DNA of 64,000 nucleotides from Actinobacillus suis ATCC 33415 (GTDB lineage Bacteria; Pseudomonadota; Gammaproteobacteria; Enterobacterales; Pasteurellaceae): NCBI RefSeq assembly GCF_000739435.1, contig NZ_CP009159.1, positions 992,001 to 1,056,000 of the forward strand, read 5' to 3'. Shown piece by piece: positions 41,676 to 52,000 of this stretch (position 1 is its first letter; each line of letters starts with the position of its first letter). The notes under the pieces were generated by a model. It saw only the letters and a program-made list of their open reading frames with translations, ran no database searches and was not told where the DNA came from. The position numbers and the translations under genes were made by a program.

Positions 41676-43589
41676 ATGCTAAAAATGTTCACTAAACTTT
41701 TAAAAAAAGAGCCTTCACCATTACCTACATCAGAGCCAGATAATACTCATCTAATCCAAGACAAAGATGGTTGGATTTATCCTAGAAATGCCAATGAATT
41801 ACTTAGTACTGATTTACGAAAAAAATACCTTGGATTACTTTGGCAGCAAGTTTCTATGGATAGAAAAATGTTTAATACACTTTATCAGAAGCCAATAGAA
41901 AATTACGCTGAGATTGTACAGTTATTACCCGCTTCAGAAGCCCATCATCACTCACATATAGGTGGTATGCTTGATCACGGTTTATAAGTTATTGCCTTCT
42001 CTGCTAAATTGCGCCAAAGCTACGTTTTACCACCGAATGCAGCTCCAGAAGATCAATCTAAACAACGTGATGCTTGGACTGCGGCAGCTATTTATATTGC
42101 CCTAGTTCATGATATTGGGAAAGTTATTACAGACATTGAAATTATTCTAAAAGATGGTACACGATGGTTTGCATGGAATGGAATACCATCTCAACCTTAT
42201 AAATTCAAATATATTAAAGGTAGAGATTATGAGCTTCACCCTGTTATAGGTAGCTTTCTTGCAAATCAATTAATCCCGAAATCAGCATTTGATTGGATTG
42301 CACAATTCCCAGAAGTCTTATCATCATTAATGTACGCAATGTCCGGACATTATGATAAAGCAGGATTATTATCTGAAATTGTTCAAAAAGCTGATCAACA
42401 CAGTGTTACAGTTGCCTTGGGAGGTGATGTAAATAAATTGGTACAACGCCCTGTCAATTCACTAGCAAAACAACTAGTCATGGCATTACGCTATTTATTG
42501 GAACACAAGATTAAACTTAATACTCCTAAAGGACCGGCTGATGGTTGGTTTACAGAAGACGGATTATGGTTAATGAGCAAAACTACTGCTGATAGTATTC
42601 GGGCTTATTTATTGGGACAAGGGATTTCAGTACCTAAAGATAATGGAAAATTATTTGATGAAATGCAATCCCTAGGGATTGTAGAGGCAACGACTGAGGG
42701 AACTGCAATATGGCATTGTCGAATTCAGGCTGATTCGGGTTGGACTCCGCCGTCATCATTTACCTTATTAAAAATAAAGCCTGAAGTTGCTTGGGAAAAT
42801 GTCAGTGTTAGACCACAATATTTTGCGGGTAAAGTCAAAATAGATACTAATTCACATGTAGGCGAAAATTTATCTATGTCGAAGCAAGAAATTGTGGTGC
42901 CGGAAAATATCCCTCCAGCACCTGAGATAAGCAATATACAACAAGAAACTGAAACAGCCCATAAAATTGAAGAAACTGTATCTACAGCTGAAATAGAAAA
43001 TGATTTGACAGAACAGTTGCTGAATATGTTTGATGCAAACATTAATTCTGAATCAGCACAAAATAATATATCTGCTGCACCAGTAATTGATAATGTAGAG
43101 CCAAATGAACCTTATATTGAACCAGTAAATAAAGTAGAGCAAGTACATCCCCAGAAATGTAACCATACAACGACAGCCCCTATTGAAGATTCTCACTTGG
43201 GTAAACAGTTTGTTGATTGGTTAAAACAAGGAATTGCTCAGAATAAATTTGCAATTAGCAAAAATACAGCAAAGCTACATATTGTTGATGGGGCACTATT
43301 TATCGTATCTCCAACAATATTTGAACAATTTCTACAAGAAGCAGGATTACCTTACGATAAAGATGCCATTACAAATTTACAGTATCGATTTCAAGACCTA
43401 GGATTGCATACTCCTAAAAATGTAATGAGAAAAGGTAAGCCTGATAGTATAAATTTCTGGCGTTGTGCTGTCGCAGGACCAAGAAAAACTTCATATTTAA
43501 CAGGATATTTGATAAAAGATACTCGTCTCTTTTTTGGAGATAAAATCTTGTTAAATAATTTATGCCTAACTTTACAAGAAAAGGAGTAA
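41676..43589 (+). pseudogene. MobH/TraI-type ICE relaxase interrupted by an in-frame stop codon
   Basis: Joined across one stop, the frame encodes about 637 residues of the ICE relaxase family with a TraI_2 HD-like domain. The N-terminal part holds DKDGWIYPRNANELL and EAHHHSHIGGMLDHG. The stop TAA follows at 41985-41987, then VIAFSAKLRQSYVLPPNA, YIALVHDIGKVI and the C-terminal domain SHLGKQFVDWLKQGI to FWRCAVAGPRK. The family usually reads LDHGLEVIAF here, so GAA to TAA is a single-base nonsense change. Residual products would be a 103-residue fragment and, from a weak TTG at 42009, a 526-residue fragment lacking the HHH motif. The element may therefore be unable to nick its own origin. Confidence 0.88.
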
Positions 43590-43593
43590 GTAC

Positions 43594-44512
43594 ATGGAAA
43601 AGTTAGTATCTTTTAATAAGCTATTAGAACAATTTTTTTTTCTACCGCAGTTATTTACGTCCAGATACTAAACGTAGTTACAAAAACATAATAAATATTA
43701 TCCAGCAAAGATTTCCAGATAGATCTGCAGACAGTATTAATAATATTGATTTAATTACCTGGAGAAATGAAATTCTAGATGTCAAAATTAAACCAGTTAC
43801 ATGGAATAATTATGTGAGACATCTAAAAGCTATATACAATGTTGGTATTAAATACAATATCCTCCAGATTTCAAATAATCCGTTTTATGGGCTTTTTATT
43901 AAAGAATCTAAGCGCAAGAAGAAGACTTTGTCGAAAGAACAGTTGGATAAATTAAGTTATGCATTAAATGGGAATATCGTATTACCAGAAATGCTAAAGC
44001 CAAGTTGGTTTATTAATTGCTTGGTAATGACGTTACGTTGCACCGGCATAAGACGTTCTCAATTAGTACAACTACAAATACAAGATGTAGACCTCAACCG
44101 TAGAATTATTTATATTTCGCCAGAGATTAATAAAAATCACGACTATCATATTGTGCCAATTTCCGATAATTTATATCCCCACATAGAGCTATTAGTTGAA
44201 GAACTAAGAAAACAGAAGCAGCCTTTAGATAGTCAATTATTTAACTTCAATCTCTTTTCTAAAGTAACCCGTAGAAAAGGAAAGCCTATGAGTGTAGATC
44301 AGGTTACTCATATATTTAGACGTATATCTGAAGTTGTTGGATTTACCTCATCTCCTCATCGCTTTAGACATACAGTTGCAACATCATTAATGAAGAATCC
44401 GGAAAACGTTTATGTTGTTCAGAAATTACTAGGGCACAAAGATATTAGCGTTACATTAGGATATATAGAACATGACGTGGAAATGTTAAGAGATTCAGTA
44501 AACTTATTATAG
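43594..44512 (+). pseudogene. int: Tyrosine integrase of the ICE, frameshifted in a T9 run
   Basis: The frame starts at ATG 43594 after AAGGAG and reads MEKLVSFNKLLEQFFF. It then meets nine Ts (43633-43641) and shifts out of frame. With eight Ts it would continue FYRSYLRPDTKRSYKNII and reach the intact catalytic domain. Downstream residues carry RCTGIRRSQLVQLQIQDVD, PHRFRHTVATSL and LLGHKDISVTLGYIEH, the Arg, His-x-x-Arg, His and Tyr of tyrosine recombinases. An internal ATG at 43814 gives a 232-residue protein lacking the core-binding domain. It lies 1.3 kb from the tRNA-Leu. A sequencing error, a phase-variable tract or slippage cannot be excluded. Confidence 0.85.
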
Positions 44513-44540
44513 CTACTGAGGAAAGGAGTTAGAAAAATGA

Positions 44541-44665
44541 TGGGGAACTAAGTTCCCCATTAATGTTAGCCGCTGCCTAACGCATCAATATTGCTCATTA
44601 TAAGCTGGCCTTGATGCCGGCCCCTACGGATCCCTGCTTTGTTTTAAGACCGGGGGGACATTTGC
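44541..44665. other. GC-rich dyad-bearing interval, possible cis-acting ICE site
   Basis: After the integrase, GGGGAACT/AGTTCCCC forms a hairpin (44541-44557). A GC-rich island then stands out from the AT-rich surroundings, with GGCC and GGCC boxes around GATGCC and the runs CCCCTACGG and ACCGGGGGGACA. No gene is supported. A transfer origin or integrase accessory site is possible; this is a guess from location and composition. Confidence 0.3.
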
Positions 44666-44703
44666 CCTGTCTACTAAGAATTCTACTATATTAATTCTAA
44701 AAA

Positions 44704-45420
44704 TCAAATATATTTTTCTGATATTGGGCTAAATAACGTTAATGCAGAAATACTTTTTACTTGAGGTGACCACTGTTCAATCAATCCTCTTGCACTCTTT
44801 AAGGTTGTTCCAGATGCCCAAATATCATCAATTAGTAAAACATTTCTAGTATTTACAGGAAGCCAACCTACATTCTTGACTAAAAGCGGTACGTACTTCC
44901 TATCTTTTGTATTTAACGCCTTAATTGTTAAGTTGTCCATATTTCGATTAATAGCTGTTTTTATTCGTTGTTTAATATCTGACCGAATATCAGGGTTATG
45001 TATAACCTTATCAATAGCAGATTGGGGAGTATTTTTCATTAAATAGTCTGTAATAATATGAACTTTATATAGTTCCCCTATAATCTGTGCTAATTCATAT
45101 CCTATACTATGCTTAGAAGGCATTACAATTACAGCGTCAAATGGAAAATTCGATTTAAAACAATCTTTTATGCTATTTCGGACATACAAAAATAATTTTT
45201 TTACTGTTTCATCATCGGTAGATAATCCATCACTGTTCTTTAATGCATATAACATTGGACAATTATCTCCCAAAGGGCGACCTGCTCTTCTTTTTTCTTT
45301 TTGTCTTTTAATAATTGAGTAAAGATATGTGGTATCCCATTTATATTTCAACATTTGTTGGGGCTGGTCAGATTCAATTTTTACACAATTATTTTTATCA
45401 ATAATAAACTTCATATTCAA
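44704..45420 (-). CDS. ComF-like phosphoribosyltransferase
   Basis: The 238-residue soluble protein has a type I phosphoribosyltransferase fold. FPFDAVIVMPSKHS is the first strand, and the PRPP-binding loop NVLLIDDIWASGTTLKSA (two acidic residues before xSGTT) lies near residues 200-217. This resembles ComF/GntX proteins, whose role in DNA uptake is not biochemically defined. The zinc-finger N-terminus of ComF is absent; an extra RRAGRPLGDNCPML segment and KQRIKTAINRNMDN helix are present. It lies at the right end of the ICE between integrase and tRNA, a common place for accessory or defence genes. Function uncertain. Confidence 0.75.
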   Translation of the reverse strand: MNMKFIIDKNNCVKIESDQPQQMLKYKWDTTYLYSIIKRQKEKRRAGRPLGDNCPMLYALKNSDGLSTDDETVKKLFLYVRNSIKDCFKSNFPFDAVIVMPSKHSIGYELAQIIGELYKVHIITDYLMKNTPQSAIDKVIHNPDIRSDIKQRIKTAINRNMDNLTIKALNTKDRKYVPLLVKNVGWLPVNTRNVLLIDDIWASGTTLKSARGLIEQWSPQVKSISALTLFSPISEKYI

Positions 45421-45506
45421 ATATTTGTTTTAAAAGACTAAACCCACAAAATTTCGTGGCTTAAGAAATTAGATGCTAGTTCGTATGATATGTGCTGACT
45501 CACATT

Positions 45507-45567
45507 ATAATGTCAAGGACATACTACATTTAACAATATATTGGGAATGTTACAGAATAATGTCAAG
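45507..45567. repeat. Pair of direct repeats near the ICE end
   Basis: ATAATGTCAAG occurs at 45507-45517 and again at 45557-45567, 50 bp apart, in the non-coding stretch between the phosphoribosyltransferase gene and tRNA-Leu. They may be integrase arm-binding sites. The rest of 45421-45808 holds no supported gene. Confidence 0.4.
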
Positions 45568-45736
45568 TTTTTCCTTGATTCTATTGTAGAACACCTACAT
45601 TCAGGCTTTACAAACATAAAAAAGCTGTGTAGGATCGACAGTGTTGATTAAGTGATCAATACCCATTTTGGGATGTATTGGCTAGGTACACCCAGACAAT
45701 AGGAAGTATTTTAGCGGTTTTGACTAGAATATATTC

Positions 45737-45766
45737 CTACGCACTTGATTCAAAATCCTTTGCGTA
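45737..45766. other. Candidate attachment-site element mimicking the tRNA anticodon arm
   Basis: CTACGCA (45737-45743) and TGCGTAG (45760-45766) flank a loop containing GATTCAAAATCC (45747-45758). The same 12 bases form the anticodon stem-loop region of the tRNA-Leu (45839-45850). A 12-bp match in a stem-loop 90 bp from the tRNA fits an integrase core site or a relic of an earlier insertion. Confidence 0.45.
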
Positions 45767-45808
45767 GAACCACTAAAAAATTTGGTAAAATCTAGAAAAC
45801 CACTCTTA

Positions 45809-45894
45809 GCCTGAGTGACGAAATTGGTAGACGTAGCGGATTCAAAATCCGCCGTTGAATAAACGTGTCGGTTCGAGTCCGACCCTAGGCACCA
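45809..45894 (+). tRNA. tRNA-Leu (anticodon CAA), ICE junction
   Basis: The 86 bases form a class II tRNA: anticodon stem GCGGA/TCCGC with loop TTCAAAA (anticodon CAA at 45843-45845), long variable arm, T-arm GTCGG-TTCGAGT-CCGAC, and encoded CCA end (45892-45894). The acceptor stem pairs imperfectly. The 5' strand GCCTGAG meets 3' CCTAGGC with one A-C mismatch and one G-U pair. 5' GCCTAGG or 3' CTCAGGC would pair perfectly. A chimeric gene, with 5' half supplied by the ICE and 3' half by the chromosome, explains this. ICEHin1056-type elements are known to integrate in tRNA-Leu. Confidence 0.92.
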
Positions 45895-45969
45895 AATCTT
45901 ATAAATTTCCTTTTATTGATTAAAATAAACCTTTCTTATTATTCTCTTTTTATAAACTTACTACACACA

Positions 45970-46015
45970 GCAAGCGGTTTAATTTGCGGCTTTTTTTGCA
46001 AATTAAACCGCTTGT
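45970..46015. terminator. Uptake-sequence hairpin downstream of tRNA-Leu
   Basis: GCAAGCGGTTTAATTTGC (45970-45987) pairs with GCAAATTAAACCGCTTGT (45998-46015). The second arm includes an exact complement of the Apl-type uptake core ACAAGCGGT. It is the first clear host-type signal beyond the ICE. Confidence 0.8.
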
Positions 46016-46046
46016 TATTTCTGCTTGGTAACAATTGGATATAAAA

Positions 46047-46073
46047 AATGCAGCCCTAAGGCTGCATTTTTAC
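46047..46073 (-). terminator. Terminator of the adhesin gene
   Basis: AATGCAGCC/GGCTGCATT stem 23 bp after the adhesin stop codon, with a T-run on the minus strand. Confidence 0.88.
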
Positions 46074-46095
46074 TATGTGCTTATTTAAGCTTCAA

Positions 46096-49000
46096 TTACC
46101 ACTGATAACCAACACCTACAGAGCCACCTAAGTCTCCGCGAGTATTTGCATTACCTTGTAATTTAAGAATCACTTTGCCGTTATCGCTTGAGCGAGAGTA
46201 GCCCACTGCTAATGCACTTTCACCTTTGAAAGTACCCGCTGCTGCCGCTACCATCGATTTACCAGGTACATACACTTGTGGTAAACCTGCTGCTGCATTT
46301 GCACCTGCAATACCTGCACGTAACTCTTTATTTACCTTATTGATACGGTTATGAACATTACCTGTAGCCGCTTTCAATTGACTTACATTGACTGCATCAG
46401 TATCTGCTTCACCCGCTTTTACATTGGTGATTTTGTTACCTGCCGCATCAATACCAGATTTAGTTACGCTCGGACCATTTGCAACCTTCACGCCGTCAGA
46501 ATCAATTGTCGTATCACCTGCTTTTACCGTATTTGCGGTTACTTGTTTAGCATTTACTGAGTCAACATTGATGTCTTTCGCCAATTTCACCGTTAAAGTA
46601 CCGTTACCGTCAGAAACTACGCCGATATTATTATCCGCAAGTTTAGCTTCATCGCTAACACCGCCTTTAACTGTGACGGTAGAACCTAATTTACGTTCTG
46701 AAGCCGTACCGGTATCACCTGCAAATGTTAGTGGCTTAACAACTTCATTATTGAGATTGTTAATCGCTTCTCCTACATTATTTGCAGTTGCAGTAGAACC
46801 GTCAGTCTTCGTAATCGTATATGTCGGCGCTGTAACATTGCCTTTGTCATCAACTGTTGAGTTACCACCAAGGTAATTAGCAATATTTTGGTTCGCTGCA
46901 TAAAGCTGAGAACCATTAACCGCTTGTGTGCTAGCCGGTGAAATATCACCGTCTGCTACACCGGTTACTTTATTATCGCCAGCATTAATGCCATCCGCTT
47001 TAACAGTTACGTTACCGATCGTTAAGCTACCCTTATCGGTTAAATCAAGGTCGTTTGATAATGTTACGTTAAACTCGGTGTTATTGCCGGTTGTCGTATT
47101 GGTGACAACAAGATTGTTATTACCTGATACCACTGTTGAAGTTAACTCAGAATCTGTAATTGCTTTTGCTACATCTTCTGCAGTCGCAAATGTATCACCT
47201 GACTGATTTGCCGTAACCGTGACATTACCATTACCGTCTTTATTTACAGTTAAACCTGATTTGTTTACGTTAAATGTAACATCCGTTTTCGTACCATCAG
47301 AATTTACTTCTGCGGTTGTACCTGCACCATTCACAAAGTTAACTTGGTTACCCGCTGTCACTTTATCTTTATCAGCACCGTTGCCTTGGATTGTCCAAGA
47401 TACGTTGTTGAGAACATTTACCATATCACCTACAGTTGCAAAGCTATTATTCGCTTTATCTCCTGCTGCTGAAGTTTCCGCTACACCCGTTGTACTATTG
47501 ATAGTCACTGGTGCTTTGTTTACCTCAACCGTGTAAATGGTTTGGCCATTATCACCTGTTTTTGGTGTAACGGTCGTGGTATTACCGTTTGCTAACTCGG
47601 TTTTCGCCGCTGCTGTTTTCGCATCTAATTGTGATACGTTTACTGCATCGGTTGCATTCGTACCGTTTGCAACATTGGTAATCTTATTACCGCCGGCATC
47701 AATTCCGTCATTGTTAATGGTTACATTACCCACTTTCACGCCATCCGCTGTCACTGAAGTATTACCTACAGTTAAACCATCGTTGTTTAGCGTTGTGTTA
47801 CCAATCTTCACGCTACCTTTATCCGTTAGGGTGAGATTGTTTGATAATGTAACTTTAAACTCGGTGTTATTGCCGGTTGTCGTATTGGTGACAACAAGGT
47901 TGCTATTACCTGATACTACTGTTGAAGTTAGCTCAGAGTCTGTAATTGCTTTTGCTACATCTTCTGCGGTCGCAAATGCATCACCTGACTGATTTGCCGT
48001 TACTTTACCGTTATTCGCAGTTAAGCCTGATTTGTTTACGTTGAATGTAACATCCGTTTTCGTACCATCAGAACTTACCTCTGCGGTTGTACCTGCACCA
48101 TTCACAAAGTTAACTTGGTTACCCGCTGTCACTTTATCTTCGTCAACACCGTTGCCTTGGATTGTCCAAGATACGTTGTTGAGGGCATTTACCACATCCG
48201 TTACCGTAGCAAATGAATCACTTGAATCCGGTGTTGACACTGTGCCATCGTTATTTACTGTGACGTCACCTTTATTTACTTCCACCTTGTAAATATCTTG
48301 ACCATCGGCACCTTTCTCACGTGTAACCGTTGTGGTATTGCTGTTCGCTAATTCGGTTTTCGCAGCCGCTGTCGTTCTATTTAGCTGATCTAAGTTAACC
48401 GCATCCGTTCCTTTTTTACCTTCTGCAACGTTCGTAATTTGTTTATTACCTGCGTCAATGCCGTTATTGGTAATACTTGGGCCGTCTTTAATGGTTAAGC
48501 CTTTGTCATTTAAAGTTGTGTTGCCCGTGGTTACCGTGGTAAATGTTGGGTTTTCACTAATCTTAATCACTAATTTGTCGTTCTCTGTATCGACACGAAC
48601 GTTCTTCGCACTTGCTGCTGCATCTGTTGCTAACTCGCCCACAATCGATAATGTATCAGTTAAGTTTTTGTGAATTACACCGCTTGCGTTGTTACCCACA
48701 AAGTTTAAACCCGCATTAGTTAAGTTAGTCGTTGCGTTAAATAACTGGCCGCCATTTACCGCTTCTTTGCTACCTGCCTCAACTTTGCCGTCTTTTACAT
48801 TGCTGATAGTAGTATTCGCTGCATCAATACCATTTTTCGTCACACTAGGGCCATTATTAATGGTTACACCATCATTATTGATCTTCGTATCACCCACCGT
48901 CACATTACTGAAGGTTGGGTTATCGCTGGTTGCAATCGAGATCTTACCTGCCGTTTGTGTGATATTGATGTTTTTACCTGCATCAATCGTTACCGTATCG

Positions 49001-52000
49001 CCCATCTTCACATTCGTTAAGCTGGTACCTTCTGCCGAACCGTTGGATGCTGAAGTCGTAATATTCCAGCCTTTATTTACAGTATTCGTCACATTCGTTA
49101 CGTTTTGGTTTGTCGTATACAACTGACTACCATTTACTGCATCTTTGCTGGTTGCCGATACTTCGCCATCTTTTACGTTGCTAATCGTATTATTCGCAGC
49201 GTTAATGCCTTTATCTGTAACAGATACGCCACCTACAGTTACGTTATTATCTGTGATTGTGGTATTGCCTAACTTAATCGAACCTTTATCCGTTAAGTCT
49301 AAAGTATTCGATAACGAGTAAGTAAAGTTTTGACCGTCTTGTGCTAAAACAAGATTATTGCCGGCTTTAAACGTCACCGTTTCACCTGCTTTAACTTGTT
49401 CAGCCGTTGTACCACTTACCTTACCGCTATCTACGCTACCTGAGGTCACATTAAAGCTTGTATTGTTCAGCACGTTTACAAGGTTATCACCCGTTACAAA
49501 CGTATTGCCTGCTTTATTATTTGCAGTCGTGCCATTCGGGTTAGTTACCACTTCCGCTTGTGCTACAGAGATATCGTAAATACGACCGTTCGTTAAATTC
49601 TCTTTAACCGTAATTGACTTATCATCCGATGTCACTGTTGTTGTGATCGCGGCTTTCGTTTCATTTAACTGGTTAAGATTTACCGCATCTGTACCGTTTA
49701 CACCGTTTGCTACGTTCGTAATCGGTTTATCTGCCGCATCAATACCTTCATTAGTAATGCTTGGGCCATTATTAATGGTTAAGCCATTACCATTAATTGT
49801 CGTATTACCTAACTTAATATCATCGCCGTTTAAGCTCGTATTACCCACAGCTGCCGTCGTAAATGTCGGTTTATCGCTAGTTGCAATCGAGATCTTACCT
49901 GCCGTTTGTGTGATATTGATGTTTTTACCCGCATCAATCGTAACAAGCTCGCCCATATTGATTTGTTCAGTGCTATTACCCGTTACCGAACCTTGCGATG
50001 CGCTTGTTGTAATATTCCAGCCTTTAGCAACTTCATTACTTACATTGTTAATGTTATTTGTAACATTCGTAACGTTATCCGTTAGCTGTTTTACATTCAC
50101 TGCGTCTGTTGGTTTGGTACCTGCCGCCACATTAGAGATTACTTTATCTCCCGCATTAATACCGTCTTTGGTCATACTTGGACCATTGTTAATGGTTACT
50201 CCATCAGTATCGATCTTCGTATCACCTACCGTCACATTAGTAAAGGTTGGCGTTTTGCTAGTTGCAATCTTAATGCCTTCATTATCTGCCGTTAGCACAA
50301 TGTTATCACCCGTAATAAAGTTTGCTTTATTACTATCTTTAGTGATCGTTTTAACATCTGTACCATCAATTTGAGTTACAACTGTTTGCAATGCCGTATT
50401 AGCCGTAGTGTTAGCTTGATTCGCCACACTATTTGCTGTCGTAATATTGTTCTTCGCACTATCAGACAGATCAATTGTGTAATCAATCGTGTTTGTTGTG
50501 CTATTTACTTCAGAAGTTACATTCACTTCTGTCGAACCAGCTTTAGCCGTCGTATTCCATGCATTTACGGTGTAATCAGTGCCGCCTGTGGTTGCATTTG
50601 TCGACGTTGTCACAGCTGTATTTAAGCCTTTTAATACGGCAGCTTTACTTGCATTTAATTGCTGTACATTTACTGCATCTGTAGCATTTGTACCATTCGC
50701 TACATTTGTAATTGGTTTATCTGCGGCATCAATGCCATTATTAGTAATACTTGGACCGTTATTAATGGTTATACCATCATTATTGATCTTCGTGTCACCT
50801 ACCGTCACATTAGTAAAGGTTGGCGTTTTGCTGGTTGCAATAGAGATTTTCGTGCCTTCTTGTGTGATTTGAATATTCTCACCACCATCAATTGTCACTT
50901 TATCACCCATTTGAACATTCTTATCTTCAGTCCCTGTTGCATTACCTGAAGTAGTGATATTCCAGCCTTTATTTACTGTTGTATTTGCAGTATTCGCCGT
51001 GCTATTAGCTTGATTCGCCACACTATTTGCTGTCGTAATATTGTTCTTCGCACTGTCAGATAGATCAATTGTGTAATCAATCGTGTTTGTTGTGCTATTT
51101 ACTTCAGAAGTTACATTCACTTCTGTCGAACCAGCTTTAGCCGTCGTATTCCATGCATCAATCGAATAAGTAGTACCGGTATTATTTACTTTGGTATTTT
51201 TCCCATCTTGTAAATTTACTGTCGGTACAACATCTACAGCTAAATCATAGGTATTACTTGCTTGATCATAAACAACTTTTACCGAATTATTATCGGATTT
51301 AACCTTAGTGCGTCCATTATCGACATACTGTTTATTTGCGGCATCTGTATCATTTACTGGCGCTGCAACATTAGTTACAACATTACCACCCATATTGATA
51401 TTGCCATTCGGCTTCGCATTAAAGTTTTGGGTCGTTACTGTTGTAAATGTTGGCGTAGCGCTTGTCGCAATTGAAATTTTATTTGCTGACTGAGTAATAT
51501 TAATATTATCTCCGGCTTCAACTGTTACCGTTTCACCTAGTTGAATATTATCAACTAATGTTCCAACAACATTACCTGAACCTACTTTTGCAGTTGTGAT
51601 ATTCCAGCCTTTATTTGCTGTTGCATTAGCCGCATTTGCAGTGTTATTCGCTGTATTCGCAGTATTATTTGCTATCTTAATTGCATCTGTCAGGTTATTT
51701 GCTACTACATACAGTTGCGAACCATTAATCGCATCAGTTGATGTTGCACTGATTCTACCGGCAGCAACATTTTGGATTTGGCGCTTTTGATTGCCATTAC
51801 CTACAGATACAACTGAATGAGCTGTATTACCAGCAAAACCAGAGTAAGTAATACCATTTACTGTCGCTGAGTCTGTATTCACGGCTGCTTCTGTTGTTGT
51901 CCCTGAACCAAGAGCCACAGAATTATCTTGTGTTGCAGTAGCATTATCACCAATTGCGGCTGTTGAAGCATTAATTGCTTTTGAATCAATACCAAATGCT

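Noticed and set aside
42009-43589. C-terminal relaxase fragment as an independent gene
   Set aside because: Its only start is TTG without a convincing ribosome site, and it is in frame with the upstream fragment; a nonsense mutation in one gene explains both better.
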